64,000 bases of DNA from Lasiosphaeris hirsuta (lineage: Eukaryota; Ascomycota; Sordariomycetes; Sordariales; Lasiosphaeriaceae), in NCBI GenBank assembly GCA_030549175.1, contig JAUKUA010000005.1, positions 2,852,001-2,916,000 of the forward strand. The letters run 5' to 3'. Each line of letters opens with the position of its first letter. Position 1 is the first letter of the stretch. Shown here one piece after another: positions 25,801 through 38,927 of this stretch. Position numbers and translations under genes: made by a program. Under the pieces are notes generated by a model. It saw only the letters and a list, made by a program, of their open reading frames with translations. It had not been told where the DNA came from and ran no database searches.

Positions 25801-28800
25801 CTAAGGAAAATCTAGGCCCAGGAGGGCGCGAACTCCCGTCCCAAGCGGGGCGACGAGAACCACCTTTTGGGCGATTCTGGCACGAGCTCGAGATGGGCCA
25901 GGGACCCTCCACTTCATCAGGGCCTCCGCTGGCCTCTGTTGCCTCTCTGGCTCTTTGTGTCAAATCTGCTCGCACTCCCGCGCGGTTTGGGCCAGCGCAG
26001 AATTGCGCCAACAAGATGCCCCAGAACGCCCAAGAGCTAAACCCCTTGTCGACGACCAGGATGCTCTGCCCACATCATGCAACCCTCCAGTGAGCATGCA
26101 TCCCAAAGGATGTCTGTCTTTTTTATTTTGCTTTTGCTTTTGCTTTCCTTCCCCCCCGGCTTCTTGATCGGAATCGCTGTGCTCTCTGGAGGCAAACAGG
26201 TGCATTGAGAATGGAGGGTTCTAATTTGGCCCTGAGGAAAAGGTCTCGCCGTCTTCCATAGATCCTTCGTGAGCAGCTCAGTGAGCAGGAGCGGCATGGT
26301 GACGAACACTGGGGCCCATTGGCGGCGGGGGCCTTGTCCATCCCAATCCAGAAGTGCAGAGTAGGCACCTACGGTAAGTAATACTGGTGGTATACTGCAT
26401 ATGACACAAATATACACCCAACAGCACCTCGCCGTCTACGAACAGCAGCTCGGCCGACAGGGCGCCTCGGCACAGGCACAGGGGGACCGCAAGCCAAGAG
26501 CTTCAGAGCACACAGCGTGAGAAGAGCAAGACAAGGCAAGATAGGCAGGCTCCCGCCAGCCCTCAACTCCGCCGATGATTGTGCACCACTTCTCATGCAA
26601 TACCAAGACACCTAGCCGATGCCTCTAGTACGCAGCACACGGTACGAAAACCGCGTACCGCGTGCAGCCGTGCGAAGTGCAGCCATTCCGTTACCGCCTC
26701 ACCCTAAGGCCGCTTGCTCATTCATATCAGGGCTAGTCTGCAGAGCCGGGGATTGACAAGCGTGGCTCCCCCATGTCGGCTGTGTCGGTACCTCGACATG
26801 GGTCTGGTGGGGTTTCGCTAGGCCACATCTCGCTGACGGATTGGCTTTTGTGCGCCCGCGATGCTCCATGTCGACGCTCGGCGCTGCTTCTGACGAGGTG
26901 CCGCGAGAGAGAGGATACCTGCAGCACATACCACTACATACACACACGCCCCGACCCCTCTGGCAGGCCCCCAAGCATGTACAGAGCGATGTACTTTGCA
27001 ACTACAGTGTAACACAAGCTCACCAAGTCCCCGCCGAGTCGCGTCTCCAACCTGGGAGCGCAGCGCAGCGCAACCTATACAGCCGGCCCGCCTTACTACT
27101 TGCTGGGTTGTGGTTTGCTTGCTCGCCTGCTGCTAGTTGCTGCCAGCCAGGGCGCCGAGGTGGGCCAGTCAACTCCGAGTTGGAGCTTCGCAGCGCATAT
27201 GTCGTGGATGGTCGAGGCTGGATGCTGGCGGCACATTTTGGTATACATACATGCGTGTGGCTCTCCCCGCGGCGACTATTTTGGAGCCGGGGATCGAGCA
27301 CTTCTCGTGGAGATTTTACCCCGGCCTTCAAGCCTTATCTTAGCCCTGTTCCCTTTCGCGGCCGTCGGTCCAGACAAGGGGTGTCAATCACTTCCATTTT
27401 CCTCTGGGATTCCCGCTTTTTTTTAAATAAAAAAAACTGCCAACGCTCCTGGGCCTAAATACAATACGTGCATGAACCCACGAGGTCTTGTTCCCCGATA
27501 GCTTCGTCCTCGCGCCTCGCTAGCAGCTTGTAGACCATTGAGCAACCCGTCTCGAAGTGTCACACACCCCTGGCTGTCAATAGTTGACCGCGGCCAGCAC
27601 CCAATCGCAGGATCAAACGAAAGCCGCTGCCCTCTCTAGATGGGACCGACCGCCATCTTTAAAATCACGAACTACGGGTGTTATTCCCCACGCCGGCTGG
27701 ACACCTCGTGGACTTGGAGGTTAGACCACCTCATATAATCGAACGACACACCAAGACCGGGTCAGGAGCAAGGCGTGTGAAGGAAGCCGTTGTGTGTTGG
27801 CTGGCTACCCCATTACCTGGCCGCTGTGTCTCTCTCACTCACCCGCCCTCTTCTCTACATCTCTCTGCTCACCGGGCCTCGTCGACATATCATCCCCGGC
27901 GTGCGCCTTCCAACGCAGTCTGGTAGCCGTCTCCACTTCAGCTGCGCTCACCCGTCGCCATCGGGAACTCGATTGGGGCAATTAATTGTCCCTGTACGCT
28001 CAGAAGCACCCACCCCGCCTGCAAGACCGAGAAATTGTCAAACAGCTGACAGGACACCCCCTTCTTCCTTTTCCGTCCTCGCGGGGCTTCGTCTAGTCGG
28101 TTGGCTCCCGCCACCCTCAGTTTTCAGCATTCCCCTTCAGGGCCTTGATCAGCCACCGTCACTGTCTCCCGTCTGTAAGGTCCCTTCCGCCCAAGGATTC
28201 TTACCATCCCCGAGAGCTTGCCTGCCAGCGCCGCGTCGCTGTCTGGACCAATATCAACTTGGCAAGTACGACGCTTCGACGTAGGGGGGCGCCCTTCACA
28301 CCTTTCCACCACCCCTCGCAGAGAGGTCCTGGGGATTGGTTGACATCAGACGAAACAGCACCGTCAGCAAAGGAACAGTCTCGACTGCCGATGTCTCATA
28401 GCTGCGCAACGGACAAAGAGGACTTTGAGGTCCCGCCATCCAGAGCCACCATCACCAGCTGCTCCGTCTGTTTGAAGTTGTTATTACGATCACACTGTCT
28501 CCACATCGCTGCAGCCTGCAAACGCTCAGGGCGTGACCTCTAACAACCGCCTAGCCATCTTTCTTTGTTGCCCGCTCTGCCGAGCAACCCACTAATTCAG
28601 CTTGCGAGCTACTCTTGCCCCTTGCCCCCCCCTTCCAAACCGGCCGGCCCCATTGGCCTCCCCAACCACTTCACCTGTTTGGTCTCTATTCCGTTTCCAT
28701 CCCGGCCGACGGCACACGTTTCCGTTTCCCAGCGACGACCTGGGAAGGAATCACTCGGTCGCTCACCCCCATTCCCAACCTAGGCCCGTCCCTATTTTCC

Positions 28801-29354
28801 TGTCACTCGAGGAGCCTCTCCCTGCATGCTATCTGCCTTCTGGGCCTGGTCTGCTGCATCTCCATTCGTTATAGGGCCGCTTGACTCAAAGGAATTATCT
28901 GGACATCCGACCATCCCCACCGCGTGAAAGTAAGGGCTAGTTCTAGCTTGGACCGGATATCTTTCTTTATAGGAACGCCTTGACGTCCTAGTTAGATATC
29001 CACGACACGACGCCCGTGGCTTCGGAGGCTTGCTGTCTCAGTCTCGCTCTCTCAGCTACACCACCCTTTCAAACGCCAGCCGGCTTTTCATCAGCTGTGA
29101 AGGGGGTATATTTGCAACCTTCCCGGTGGCAGCTGTTCCTCTTGCAACCTGAACAAGCCTAGCGTTGACAAGCTGCAAGTCTTAATTGCCTGGGGAAGCT
29201 CAGTCAAAAGACGCAGGTTTTGCCAGTCTTTCACGTCAGGATTTGCCGTTCACCCATCTTTGGACGCGACGGCAACCTCCTCACTCACTTATTCTCACCC
29301 ACATACATTACATTCCGACTCACATTTCCCCGACTTACATAGTCGACCGCAAGT

Positions 29355-29525
29355 ATGGTCACCGACTGGATACGCGGCCAGTACCACGCGCGGCCCCACT
29401 GGCCGGCCGAGCGACCTGCTCAAGACCATATCCCAGATGATGGCCGGTTCTATGAACCAGGTGTCTTTAGGTCTCCTCCTATCGTACGCCTCTCCACCCA
29501 GATCATATCCCTTCTTCAGATCTAA
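29355..29525 (+). promoter_or_regulatory. Upstream ORF (56 codons) ending two bases before the main start
   Basis: ATG at 29355 opens a 56-codon frame that stops with TAA at 29523-29525. The main ATG of the YDR124W-like gene is at 29528, so only two bases separate them. This layout would allow termination-reinitiation control. Alternatively the frame is an exon whose splice I cannot place: the nearby acceptors do not join it to the main frame. Confidence 0.45.
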
Positions 29526-29527
29526 CC

Positions 29528-31397
29528 ATGTCGCAGACTATCGGCAGGGCGCTTCGCGAACAATGCAACATCAACCACCAGAGTTACTTCCTTGCCGTTC
29601 TTACAGACGAGGGCGGGATGGCATACTTTTCGGGCCCTGAGAACCTGCCCGACGAGGAAATCCCAAGGATATTTCAGACGCAAAAGTTTCTACATTGGCA
29701 GAAACGAGCAACATCGGGTAAGCGACGCGGGCGGCTGGGAAACGTGTCTGGTGCCGAGCCACTGATCCCTGGTACAGCGACAGGGCCTTCCCACGACGAC
29801 TCGGGGTTTCCGTATGACGATCTCTATCACCGCGACGACCCCCCCTTTGCCAGCCGCCGCAGATTTGACCGCCATCGTGACCTTGCAATAGATCGATCTG
29901 ACGATGACGCGCCGCCCACTTACAGAACTCGGAAACGGCAACGAGCCAACTTGAATCGGCGAGGGCCCGACGACGATGAGCCACCTGTCATCACCCGATC
30001 CAAGAAGGGCATCAAGGTGGGCAACTCGGATGAGGTCTGGGACTTTTACGGTCAACGGTTCCGAAACATCCAGCAGAATGCCTGTAAGCTCATCGCAAAG
30101 GCCTGGGTCAAGGCTGTAGCGCCAAAGAAGCAAACCAACAACCCCTATACGGCGGGTGATGAGGCGGCTCCGGACTGGTGGCCGAAGCCCTGGGGGCCGA
30201 CCAAGGACGACAAGGTCAGGCATCTGGAGCCGGATCACTTACTGAAGAAAGGTTTGTAGACGCTTTCCTTTTGTTTTACCCCGGGAAACCTTTAGTGCAG
30301 CAGCCGTCACAACAGACAAATCTAACATTCAGTTCAGAGCGTGTGCACCTCTTGACCCACATTTTGAGGTTGATAGTCGAGCCCAAAGCAACGCAGCACC
30401 CCGATATCCAGAAGCTGAACATCAACGTCGCCGCGCTGGAGGAAGTGACAACGGACGCCCTCTCAAGCTTTTTCAACGACAAGGACAACACCAACAACGC
30501 GAAGAAGAAGCCGTACCTGAGGGAAATTTTCAAGGTCGCAAGACATGAGGAGCAGTACAAACGGGGTGAGATTGGTAAGTCGCTACCCACCGCAGATTTA
30601 CGTGATGGGGACTAACTTTTTTTATAGATGCTAATACCGAAGTCTTTGTCATGGCCGATGATAAGATCCCCGACAACTACCAGTCCGATGATGACGCTGG
30701 TCAGGCTAGGGAAGATGAAGAAAATAACATGTCAGCCCGGTCCGGTCGTGCGTCGCCTCCTCGAACGACAGCACCTCACAGCATTATATCCGCCTCCAGC
30801 AATAGCCATAGCCCGGTCGCCAATCTCCAGAACGCGCCTTTCATGAGCGAGATACCTGTCCGGGGTCCTCAATACCCCTCCAACCTGATCCCTCCAGACC
30901 TTTCCTCGGGGCAGCATTCATATGTTGACAGCGGGAACATGGCAGTCGGAGGGCCGGCTCCATTGCAGGCGCACGGCTCGATGCATATGCAAGAGATGAT
31001 TCCGAGCCCACACGATTCTAGCCGCCGTACGTCCTTGTTCAACTCGCCAGCGACCGAGTTCCCAAGCCCCTCGGGTCCTGGGCTCTACTCCGGTAACTGG
31101 CAGCAGGGCACCACGGCTCCAGGGAATGCGGCTCTGTACGCCTACCAGCAGCCACCACCGCAGCCGCCCGGGGCTTTCGTCCCCCCACAGGGCGTTCCAC
31201 TCAACCAGGGGACCCCGTACCTCGGCAACTCGTATCACGGACTCCCGCATCCCACCGATGTATATCGAGGCGGTAACGTAGGGCAAAGTCCTGTCGCTCA
31301 CGGATCAGGGTACGCGAATTACATCACACACGACGGACGCGCAATACCGAACGGCGGTATGAAGATAGAGCCCCTGAACAGGGGCCCACTGCACTAA
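29528..31397 (+). CDS. YDR124W-like (DUF2841-type) fungal protein
   Basis: Exons 29528-30251, 30338-30574 and 30628-31397 (introns 86 and 53 nt) give 576 residues. From about residue 165 to 345 it matches the helical-bundle family of S. cerevisiae YDR124W and the hrmA-associated subtelomeric protein AFUB_079030. Features are SKKGIKVG, EVWDFYGQRF, a WWPKPWGP motif, then EPDHLLKKERVHLLTHILR. A basic stretch (residues about 130-170) may be a nuclear signal. The C-terminal third is low-complexity Pro/Ser/Gly/Gln. The biochemical function of this family is not established. The gene has a very long pyrimidine-rich upstream region and a uORF ending just before its start, suggesting regulated expression (inference). 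Confidence 0.8.
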
Positions 31398-34300
31398 GCC
31401 GTGGAAGAGCCGGTGCTGGCCAGACAAAGGTGGCCGGCTGGGGGGTTGATTTCTCTTGCGTGTTCTCATGGAACTCGGTTTTCCAAACATGCAGACCTTT
31501 TGTTTTATCAGAAACTCAACATCATGATGGGCTTCGCGGCCGACTACGAGTCGAACGATTATCATGACCTTTTTCTATCTCTTTTCACGTTCAACTTTTT
31601 CCAAAGCGGGTTATAGACTGCAGCGCGGCTCGCTGGCTGGAGGGAAAAACAGGACGGCGAATTTCTTTTTGGTACACACGAACGAGCACGCCAAGTTACC
31701 ACACGATGCGACATCCCCATACCGCATATATGTCTAATATTCATGCAGCGATCTCTAATTTCGGCGGAGCGAGCATATCTTACCCATCCACATCCTCGGT
31801 TTCGGTCTCTCTGACATGGAGAAGATGACACGAACATCACATATCAACAACCTACTGTCCAAATACACCATCACAACCCCGCCCCTGAAATGGATGAAGA
31901 TATGGAGAGGCTGTTTTGCTCTACTACTTTTTGTTTGCGTGCCTTGTTTCGGTGGCATGGGTGGCTATGTTGGCTGTTTTTGCTTCAACGCTGGCTGGGC
32001 AGCAAGTCTGCGAAGAGGGATGGGAGCGAGGGAGAGCGACAAAGAGGGGCGATGGTGGCGTAAAAACAAATTTAAAGAACGGCTCTCCGAGGCCGTCACG
32101 CACACGCACACGCACTGGGGAGGCGAGGGGCGCTGCTTAGTTTTGGCTCGCTGTGTTTCAGCAGCTGGAGTAGGAGGGAAGGGGTTGGTTGTAGAGGTAA
32201 TTGGGAGGGTGGTGGGTGGCTCAGGTTGTGGCAGCGGCATTGGTCCTTAAGTGTCTTGGTTTCTTGTTTTTTGTTTCCCATATTTTTGAGTATTGATGTC
32301 GATGGTTCCTTCGACTTTTGGAAAAGGAGAGGCTGCTATGCCTGTCGGGGTGGTTTCTACGTGTGCTGTTGCCGCTACAAATCGGGGGGTTCTTGAGAAG
32401 CCTCCTCACCCCAATGGTCATTGTGGATCAACACGGGACTTGGTTATTTTTTAGCGTAGCGAGCCTTTGGTGGTTTATTTTGTCTTTTTCTAAAATATCT
32501 TTTCTCCGGTTGCTTCCATAGGAATTCTTATCTGAAGCAGCGGTGCTGGGTGTGAAACTCGGAATCTTTTGTCTCTCGGTTTCGTCGACAGACCACTCAC
32601 TCCTCATGATTCTTTTTGCGGCGTGAATATATGGTTTCCGCCTCGGTTTGAGTTTTGTCAGGTATCAAAAAATCGGCAGAGGGAGGCCTATCTGCGTCTC
32701 TGCTTGACCAACTATCTACCTAATTATATCCCTGGACCCTTTATGGACAGAGCTGAAGTTTGTGAGAGTGCGTGTGTCAAGTCAGTTCTGTTCAGTGAAT
32801 TTACGGAAAGCACAGGACTTTAAGCTCACAGTTTCGAGTTGTGTCCTAAAACTAGACCGCAACCTTGCTCAGGCGATCGGGACCAAGGGGTGGTGAGTGA
32901 GGAGATGACAACCAGCCCGGAACTTGCCACAGTCGCTGGAAGAGCAGCTGATCTTATGTAGGAACCTCCACCACCCTTGCGCTGTGCGATATATTACAGT
33001 GCTGACTAGCTATGAGTAATCTACTGCTTTGTTTCTGTTCGGGAACTTCGGCTACTTGGAAGCTTCCTCAGATGACACTTGTGTCTAGATAATGAGACTC
33101 AGGTTGAGGCGGGATTGAGCCTACGCAGTGATAAGGGGGGAGGGACGTTGCCGAAAAGCATCGGCCTTCCCTTCTCTCTCCCTGTCTTCAAGCGTGGGTG
33201 AGGTTGGTGTGGGATACCGCCATAGGGGACAACAAGGGATGGGGATTGGACAGTGAGATATGGATTATGTATGGGCGTCATATGACGTATGCCCTCCCGT
33301 GGTCCTTTTTGTCTTCCTGTGCGCGTGTGTGTCTCAGTTTGCGCGAGAAGACATGCCTGAAATACTGCGGGTGTGCTGCCGCTGCCGGGCTGAAGGATGT
33401 CCCGGCCATGGCGTCGGTGGGCGTCATGCGAGCCAAGATGAGCCGTCCTGGAGAGTGGAGCTTGCCCGGCGTCTGTTGCTGTAGGGTGTTCAGTATGTAT
33501 CACTACCGTGGGCACGTCAGTGAGAAAAAAGTCTTTTTTTTTTTCTCTCCCGCGTTTCTGCGGCTGTCAAACAGGATGGATGGGCTGGCTGGGGACGTAA
33601 GACCTGCTTCCCCGGATGAGAAAAATGCAAAAGGGGGGGTTGTCTGAAGGCGAGGGGCAAGGCAAGGGTAAAGGTGGGTCGGGGGGCTTGCTGTTTTGCT
33701 TCCTGCTTGCTTCTGATCCAGGGCTTTTTAGGTGCTGACGCTATGCCCACGTCTTTTGGTTTACTAGCCGTAACCTGGTTCCCGGGTCTCGATCGCTCTC
33801 TGTATCTCGCTCCCGCCCCCGCTTCTTCGGGATGCGCGTGATCCCGCGCCGCTCCGCTAAAGTTCCCGGGGCGGGCTGCGAGCTGACTACCGACCGAGGT
33901 AGCCTCCCCCTCGGCCGGGGCGGTGTCGAGGTCCCAATACGGAGTAGGATACGAAACCTCGTGTCCCGGCCGTCGGGCTCCCCGTTCGTATGCATGGTCG
34001 CCTGCTTGCCACTGTGAGGACCTAGCTCTGGTCGTGTTTGCGAGTGGAGAGCAGTCGGGGAGCGTAGCAGCAGCCTATCGGTCCGACGAGGGAGAGTTAG
34101 GGGCAGCCGAAGGAGAAGCGAGAGTGAGCAGAGCGACGGGGAAAAAGAAAGGAAACACCAGCCGCATGCCTGCCGGGCGAGGGGGGATGGGGGGCAAGTG
34201 CTGTATTTGGAGACGTCAAGTGGTTAAAGCACCTTCGTCAGGTGGGAGAAGCTGCCCCCCTTTTCCGTCTGCTGCGACTTGGTATTGGGCCCCGCGAGGC

Positions 34301-35618
34301 GGTGGACACGTTACGTGCCTCGGTCTCGGTCATTCTGAGTCGGCAGTTTGATAGAACCCACGTCCCACAGCAGCATGCGTCTACATGGTCTCTATATGGG
34401 CAGACGGGGCCCGCAAGGTTCCATCTTGACACCTCATAAACCCCATAGGGGTAAAAGTTCCCTGTGAGGCTCGAGTGGTCTCAAAACCAAGGATCGGAGA
34501 GCCGGAGGACACGAGAGGGGGGGGGGGGGGGGGTGCGCATCTGGGCCGACAGGAACGGGTGCTTGCAGGAGTACTCGGGCTGTTCTGCATACCTACTGTG
34601 CCGGAGGTATTGTTTTGTCCCTACTCGTGGCTTGGGCGGCGTGGCACGCTTGGCTGACAAACAACCCTGGCTATGGAGTATATGCAATGCACGGCCAGAT
34701 GGACGGATGTGAGCGCGAGAGATCAGCATATGCAAGCGAATCTGCACGTATGACGCTGGTCTTGGTGAGTTTGCGCGTTGAGCTAGTGGAGGCCAGCCAC
34801 TCGTTCTCAATGCATGGTTCTTTCAGGTCCATATTCACTGCCCTATCCTCTGACCGGCGCGTAGCATTTCGGTTTTCTCCTTCGCCGTCATGTTTGTGGA
34901 TAGTGACTGCTACTCGGTGTGATAATGGCCGTCCATGTGCTGACACAGGAGAGAAAAGCTGGAAGTTGTACGCCCCTGACGGGCTGGGGGTGTGGTCTCA
35001 CCGGCTGTGTGTTTCATTTGCGTCCCGCGCATCACCTAGACTCATAGAGAAGAATAGTCTGTCGTCAAGTGAGAGGAGGGAGGATGTGGTGTAGGGGCTT
35101 GAGAAGATCGGGGAGAAGAGACTTCTCTCTTCCGCCATTAGTAGACCGTGGCGATATCTTGCAGGGGCAGACATCACACAGCAATGGGCGGAGGGTAATG
35201 CATAGGTATATTTACTTTGAAGCATGGCTTCGAGGCCGGGAGCGCAACTGAGCAGCAGCTTGATGGGCCTGATGTGATGGATACCCGTCTGAGACTGTAT
35301 GTGTTGGTATGCCAGCCAGGAGGCTCAGCTTGGCATGGATTTTCGGCGGTCCTGGTATTCTCGTCATCCAGCGTCGAGCCGTCCTAGATAACCCGACGGG
35401 AGAAATTCAACTCGAGGACTACTCGAGCCAACCCTGCCTTCTACGCCCGACATCGTCTCCCTAATGGTTGATACCATGGCCTCCCGCTATCCGGCCTCCT
35501 GGCAGCAGGATGCGGCTAGCGGAGCGTGTCGTAGGAAGGTGGGTTGAGCATCGGCAAAACAGCACCAGCCCGCCTGTTCACCTCTTCTCATGAGATCTCA
35601 TGTGGCAGCCCAGGGCCC
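31398..35618. other. 4.2-kb intergenic region, no gene
   Basis: 3' flank of the YDR124W-like gene and downstream flank of bmt5, with no supported coding region. A G17 run lies at 34517-34533. T- and G-rich tracts are frequent. Short open frames lack motifs. Confidence 0.5.
34517..34533. repeat. Poly-G run of 17
   Basis: Seventeen consecutive G, intergenic. Confidence 0.9.
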
Positions 35619-36584
35619 TCAAACATCATTCGCGTTCTCATTATCATCACCGGCATCCTCTCCCGCCGCCTCCTTCGCCTTCCTCTTCTTGCCTACAGCA
35701 GGGGGTGGAGCAATATCCTCCTTCCTGACAAAAACATAACTCCTCGCCAACCTCTCCTCCCCCTTCCACGCGGCCTCACTCGCCTCCCCGTCCTTCCTCT
35801 TCACCACGCCCAGCGTCCGGGCGTGGTGGTACCCCGGATACGCGGCCGCCTGGAACCGGAAGCTCTTCTCTACCGCCAGCCCGGCGTGTCTAGCTAGGTC
35901 GCGCACGTTCCACAGGGTGTACGGCTCGCCCTCGAACAGCGTCACGATGATGGACCCGGCGGGCGCTAGCGAGGGCAGGGCGCGCACAAAGAAGTCGACT
36001 AGCAGCTCCTGGTTGGCGCGCACCTGGCGGTTGACGTCGGTGCTCTTGCCGCCGACGTGGGGGAAGTTGAAGATGATGCGATTCATGACGCCGACAGGCT
36101 CCTTGCCGGGGGTCTTGCGCACGAATGGCGTCAGCCTGCGCGCGTCGACATTGTACAGGATGCGGTTGTCGGGTGAAGACGGAGTGGCTAGCGCGGTGAT
36201 GTTGGCCGCGGCGTGCGGGTACTTCTTGAGGAGGACCGAGGCGTCCTTCTCAAGCACCGTCGCAGTCACCCGCGCGCACTGGTGGTGGGAGACGAGGGAG
36301 GCGGCGAAGCTGAGGTCGCCTTCGCCGATGAGGAGGATGGCGTCGGACGGGGAGAAGGGAATAGTGGGCTCGGAGTGTTGTTGTTGTTGTTGTAGTTTCC
36401 GTTTGGAGGGTTGGGTTTGTGTTTGGGTCTTGCCGCCCGCAGGATGGGATTCGGAGGTGGATTGGAGGGTTGGCGGTTTATTGCCCGTTTTTTGCTTCTT
36501 TGCCTTGTGCTGCTGTGTTTGTTGTTTTTGCTGCGTTTTGGCGACCTTCTGTGCCTTGAGTAAGCGGCCACCTCCTTTCGCCAT
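35619..36584 (-). CDS. bmt5: 25S rRNA (uridine-N3)-methyltransferase, Bmt5-like
   Basis: Single exon, 321 residues. The Rossmann-like methyltransferase domain starts at ILLIGEGDLSFAASL, the SAM-binding motif I of the Bmt5/DUF2431 family. It contains the family hallmark NFPHVGGKSTDVNRQVRANQ, and later EGEPYTLWNVRDLA and YPGYHHARTLG. The first 70 residues are Lys/Gln-rich, as in nucleolar proteins, with a Q5 run. In yeast, Bmt5 makes m3U2634 in 25S rRNA. The C-terminal tail is Lys- then Asp/Asn-rich. The start is the first ATG of the frame, and no intron is needed. Confidence 0.9.
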   Translation of the reverse strand: MAKGGGRLLKAQKVAKTQQKQQTQQHKAKKQKTGNKPPTLQSTSESHPAGGKTQTQTQPSKRKLQQQQQHSEPTIPFSPSDAILLIGEGDLSFAASLVSHHQCARVTATVLEKDASVLLKKYPHAAANITALATPSSPDNRILYNVDARRLTPFVRKTPGKEPVGVMNRIIFNFPHVGGKSTDVNRQVRANQELLVDFFVRALPSLAPAGSIIVTLFEGEPYTLWNVRDLARHAGLAVEKSFRFQAAAYPGYHHARTLGVVKRKDGEASEAAWKGEERLARSYVFVRKEDIAPPPAVGKKRKAKEAAGEDAGDDNENANDV

Positions 36585-37486
36585 CGAATCGTCAGTTGCT
36601 GAGGGCAGGACACGTGCTAAAGTGCGGGTCGAAGTTGCAAATCGGGAATCGGGGATCGGGTGACGAATTCTCGGAGGGGCTCGGCAGGGGATTGAGAGGT
36701 GGGACGGTAGAAAAGAGAAGCAAAAGAGCCCCGCCAGCTCGGCTCCTGCCGTGGCCCAGTTTTACGGGATTTATGGGGTTGCACTAGTTGATGCAGGTCA
36801 CCGCCAAGTCGGCTTCGGAACCGGCGGACGGCCTCCGCACCGATCACCAAGTCCCGTCCACACTAGAAAATTCATCATGGCGAAGAAATAGACAGGCGAA
36901 TCCGGAAATTTTACGGATGGTGGTCTATAGAAGACGGATATGCGTTAAGTATCCACCGCGGCACTCCGTATCAGCTCATGAGCTGATATCAAGATCCCTC
37001 GAACCGGCATGTGTCCGAGAAACCGATAGAGCAATGGCTCCTAGGAATTAGACTTGATAAAGTCCCACGAATGCCATAACGTTTAGCATTATGGAAATGG
37101 GCAGGAACAAAAACGCCCTCATCAACATGCTTTGCTAGCAGCAAGTCATGGTTTCCGCTAGGTCAGCATTCTAAAGCGGATACACAACGTGTCCTGCCCA
37201 GCTGCTGACAAGTCACCCTTTGGACTGCGCCGGGAAACCGTTGTGCCTCTCTCGACAGTTGCGAGCTAGCTAGTAGCGAAAGCAGAGTCAAACCTCCATG
37301 ACTGTTTGTGAGAAGACAACTCAAATACGCAGCATCCATAGAAGCAAAATCCCAGCTTCGGATCACATATTGAAATCATTCAGAGGCACATGCAGCACGT
37401 CTTGTAGCGCCAAAACTTCAAACTTCGTACAATCCAACTCTAGTTTGTTTGTTCGCGTGTGGCCTTTCCCCAAAGGCCCCAAGGGA
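36585..37486. other. Intergenic region between bmt5 and repeat copy B
   Basis: bmt5 promoter side. It contains a perfect 20-bp palindrome at 36969-36988. No gene is supported. Confidence 0.5.
36969..36988. other. Perfect 20-bp palindrome
   Basis: tatcagctcatgagctgata is identical to its reverse complement. It lies about 385 bp upstream of the bmt5 start. Confidence 0.85.
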
Positions 37487-37698
37487 GAGATATTGAAGCC
37501 CTGGAAAGGCTTTCGAGCAACAAGAACAGCATCTTTCACATTTAAAAAGGTATACCTGGTATTTCAGAAGGCTTTTCCCATCTTAGAAAGGCCTTTTAAA
37601 ATACCAAAGATGCCTTTTCTCATACTGCAAAGGCTTCATCGTGGCTGTGGTACCCCTCTTAGTTTGGTGAGAGTATTCCGCGCTAACAAACAAATTAG
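37487..37698 (+). repeat. 21-bp tandem-repeat element, copy B (about 7 units plus conserved head and tail)
   Basis: The head gagatatt (37487-37494) is followed by about seven units of 20-21 bp (37501-37640) with the same AAAGGC-centred core as copy A, and the tail cgcgctaacaaacaaattag (37679-37698). The tail matches copy A at 17 of 20 positions. Both copies lie in the same orientation. The plus strand is open through the array (37298-37711). Confidence 0.82.
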
Positions 37699-38253
37699 GG
37701 TTAGAGTGTAGACCCAGCCCCAAATACCGACCTCCACCAAAGGCTATCAGGTCTTTTCGTATTCTGGCCATAAACATTCTATTGATGCTGTAAAACCTTC
37801 TCACGGTGTCCTGTGAGATAGCTCTGGCGTCTTGGGCTTGTCAGTGACTTCGTGGCGCCTCTAGTTCAAAGTTCTTGACTGGCCAGGGGCGATGAATAAT
37901 GCGCCTCGAGGGAATTTGTGGAATGCTGAGTTGCCCAAGGCATCTGCATCATTCACTTGGGCCGCTACAACATCCAGAAGGCCAAATTCCTACTGCAGAG
38001 ATGATCAAATACAATCAATTGTCTGCCTGCCCAGGAACAAGATCAAAGTCGCGTTAGGACATGGACGTGAGCAAGGACCTGGGGTCTTGCAGTCAGATTT
38101 TGCCAGCACCAGCCTCCACAGCCCGTTCATCTGCCCATGACCAACCGTCAACGAGCAATAATACCTCGCCCAGCTCAATGGAAGGAAGGGTTTATAGATA
38201 AAATAGTGTCCAACCGAATATAAATCCACTACTAAAATCACCTGATGCCCCAT

Positions 38254-38295
38254 CAAGTCAGTGTAGACAAGTCAGTGTAGACAAGTCAGTGTAGA
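38254..38295. repeat. Perfect tandem repeat, 3 x 14 bp
   Basis: Unit caagtcagtgtaga, three identical copies. Confidence 0.95.
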
Positions 38296-38587
38296 CACGC
38301 CAGCGACAAGGCGGCAAAACCGGAGGGCTACGGATTATCGACACAGGCACAACGGTCGGCTGTGAGAGAGTTCCTGTTTTGGAAGGAGTCTGCTCGCTGT
38401 GATTGGCCGGCTGCTCGGTTAAGGCTCGGTGGAGCCGCTTTATGGGGTCTTTTTGGCCTTTTGGGTCCAGTTGGCCAAGCCGGCTGGGCGCTGGTTCTGG
38501 TTGACTGGAGTCTGTGCTGGGAAAACCAGTGGCAGGCTCAGTCTCATATTATTGCATTGCATTTCGCCCATCAACAGGAAGCACGAG

Positions 38588-38619
38588 AGCACAATAGCAC
38601 AATAGCACAATAGCACAAT
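38588..38619. repeat. Perfect tandem repeat, 4 x 8 bp
   Basis: Unit agcacaat, four identical copies. Confidence 0.95.
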
Positions 38620-38895
38620 AGCTGCCACGGGCCCTCATCATCAACTTGTTGAATTGAGCAGACCCCTGCTATTCACTGGCACACTCCTGTTGTCTCTATT
38701 GTTCTCGCGTCTAGGGACCTGCTGGCTCGCGCCATCTTTTCAGCGGTGCTGCCCGTTAGCCCAGGCCTCTCACACTCAAATCTTCTTCACCTGCAAGCAG
38801 CCTGGGCCTGCAACCTTCACCTCTCCCTCTCCTTCAACAACACCTGCACCTACATCCTCCTTCTCGCGTCACCAGCATACCCATCCTGGTCTTCG

Positions 38896-38899
<4 letters not shown>

Positions 38900-38927
<28 letters not shown>
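38900..38927. repeat. Poly-T run of 28
   Basis: Twenty-eight consecutive T about 350 bp upstream of the start at 39276. Confidence 0.95.

Larger units (their letters stand above)
17873..29527. other. 11.6-kb gene-poor region
   Basis: No open frame here shows a recognisable domain or a coherent set of splice-joined exons. The base composition looks like the flanks and is not A/T-rich, so it does not look like heavily RIP-mutated transposon DNA. It contains an A20 run (22843-22862), a 9-bp tandem repeat (21684-21728), a strong hairpin pair (20239-20284) and, from about 27800, a long C/T-rich stretch leading to the gene at 29528. The longest open frame (19427-18600, minus, 275 codons) has Ser/Arg/Gly-rich composition and no motif. 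Long non-coding RNAs or distal regulatory DNA are possible but not shown. Confidence 0.5.
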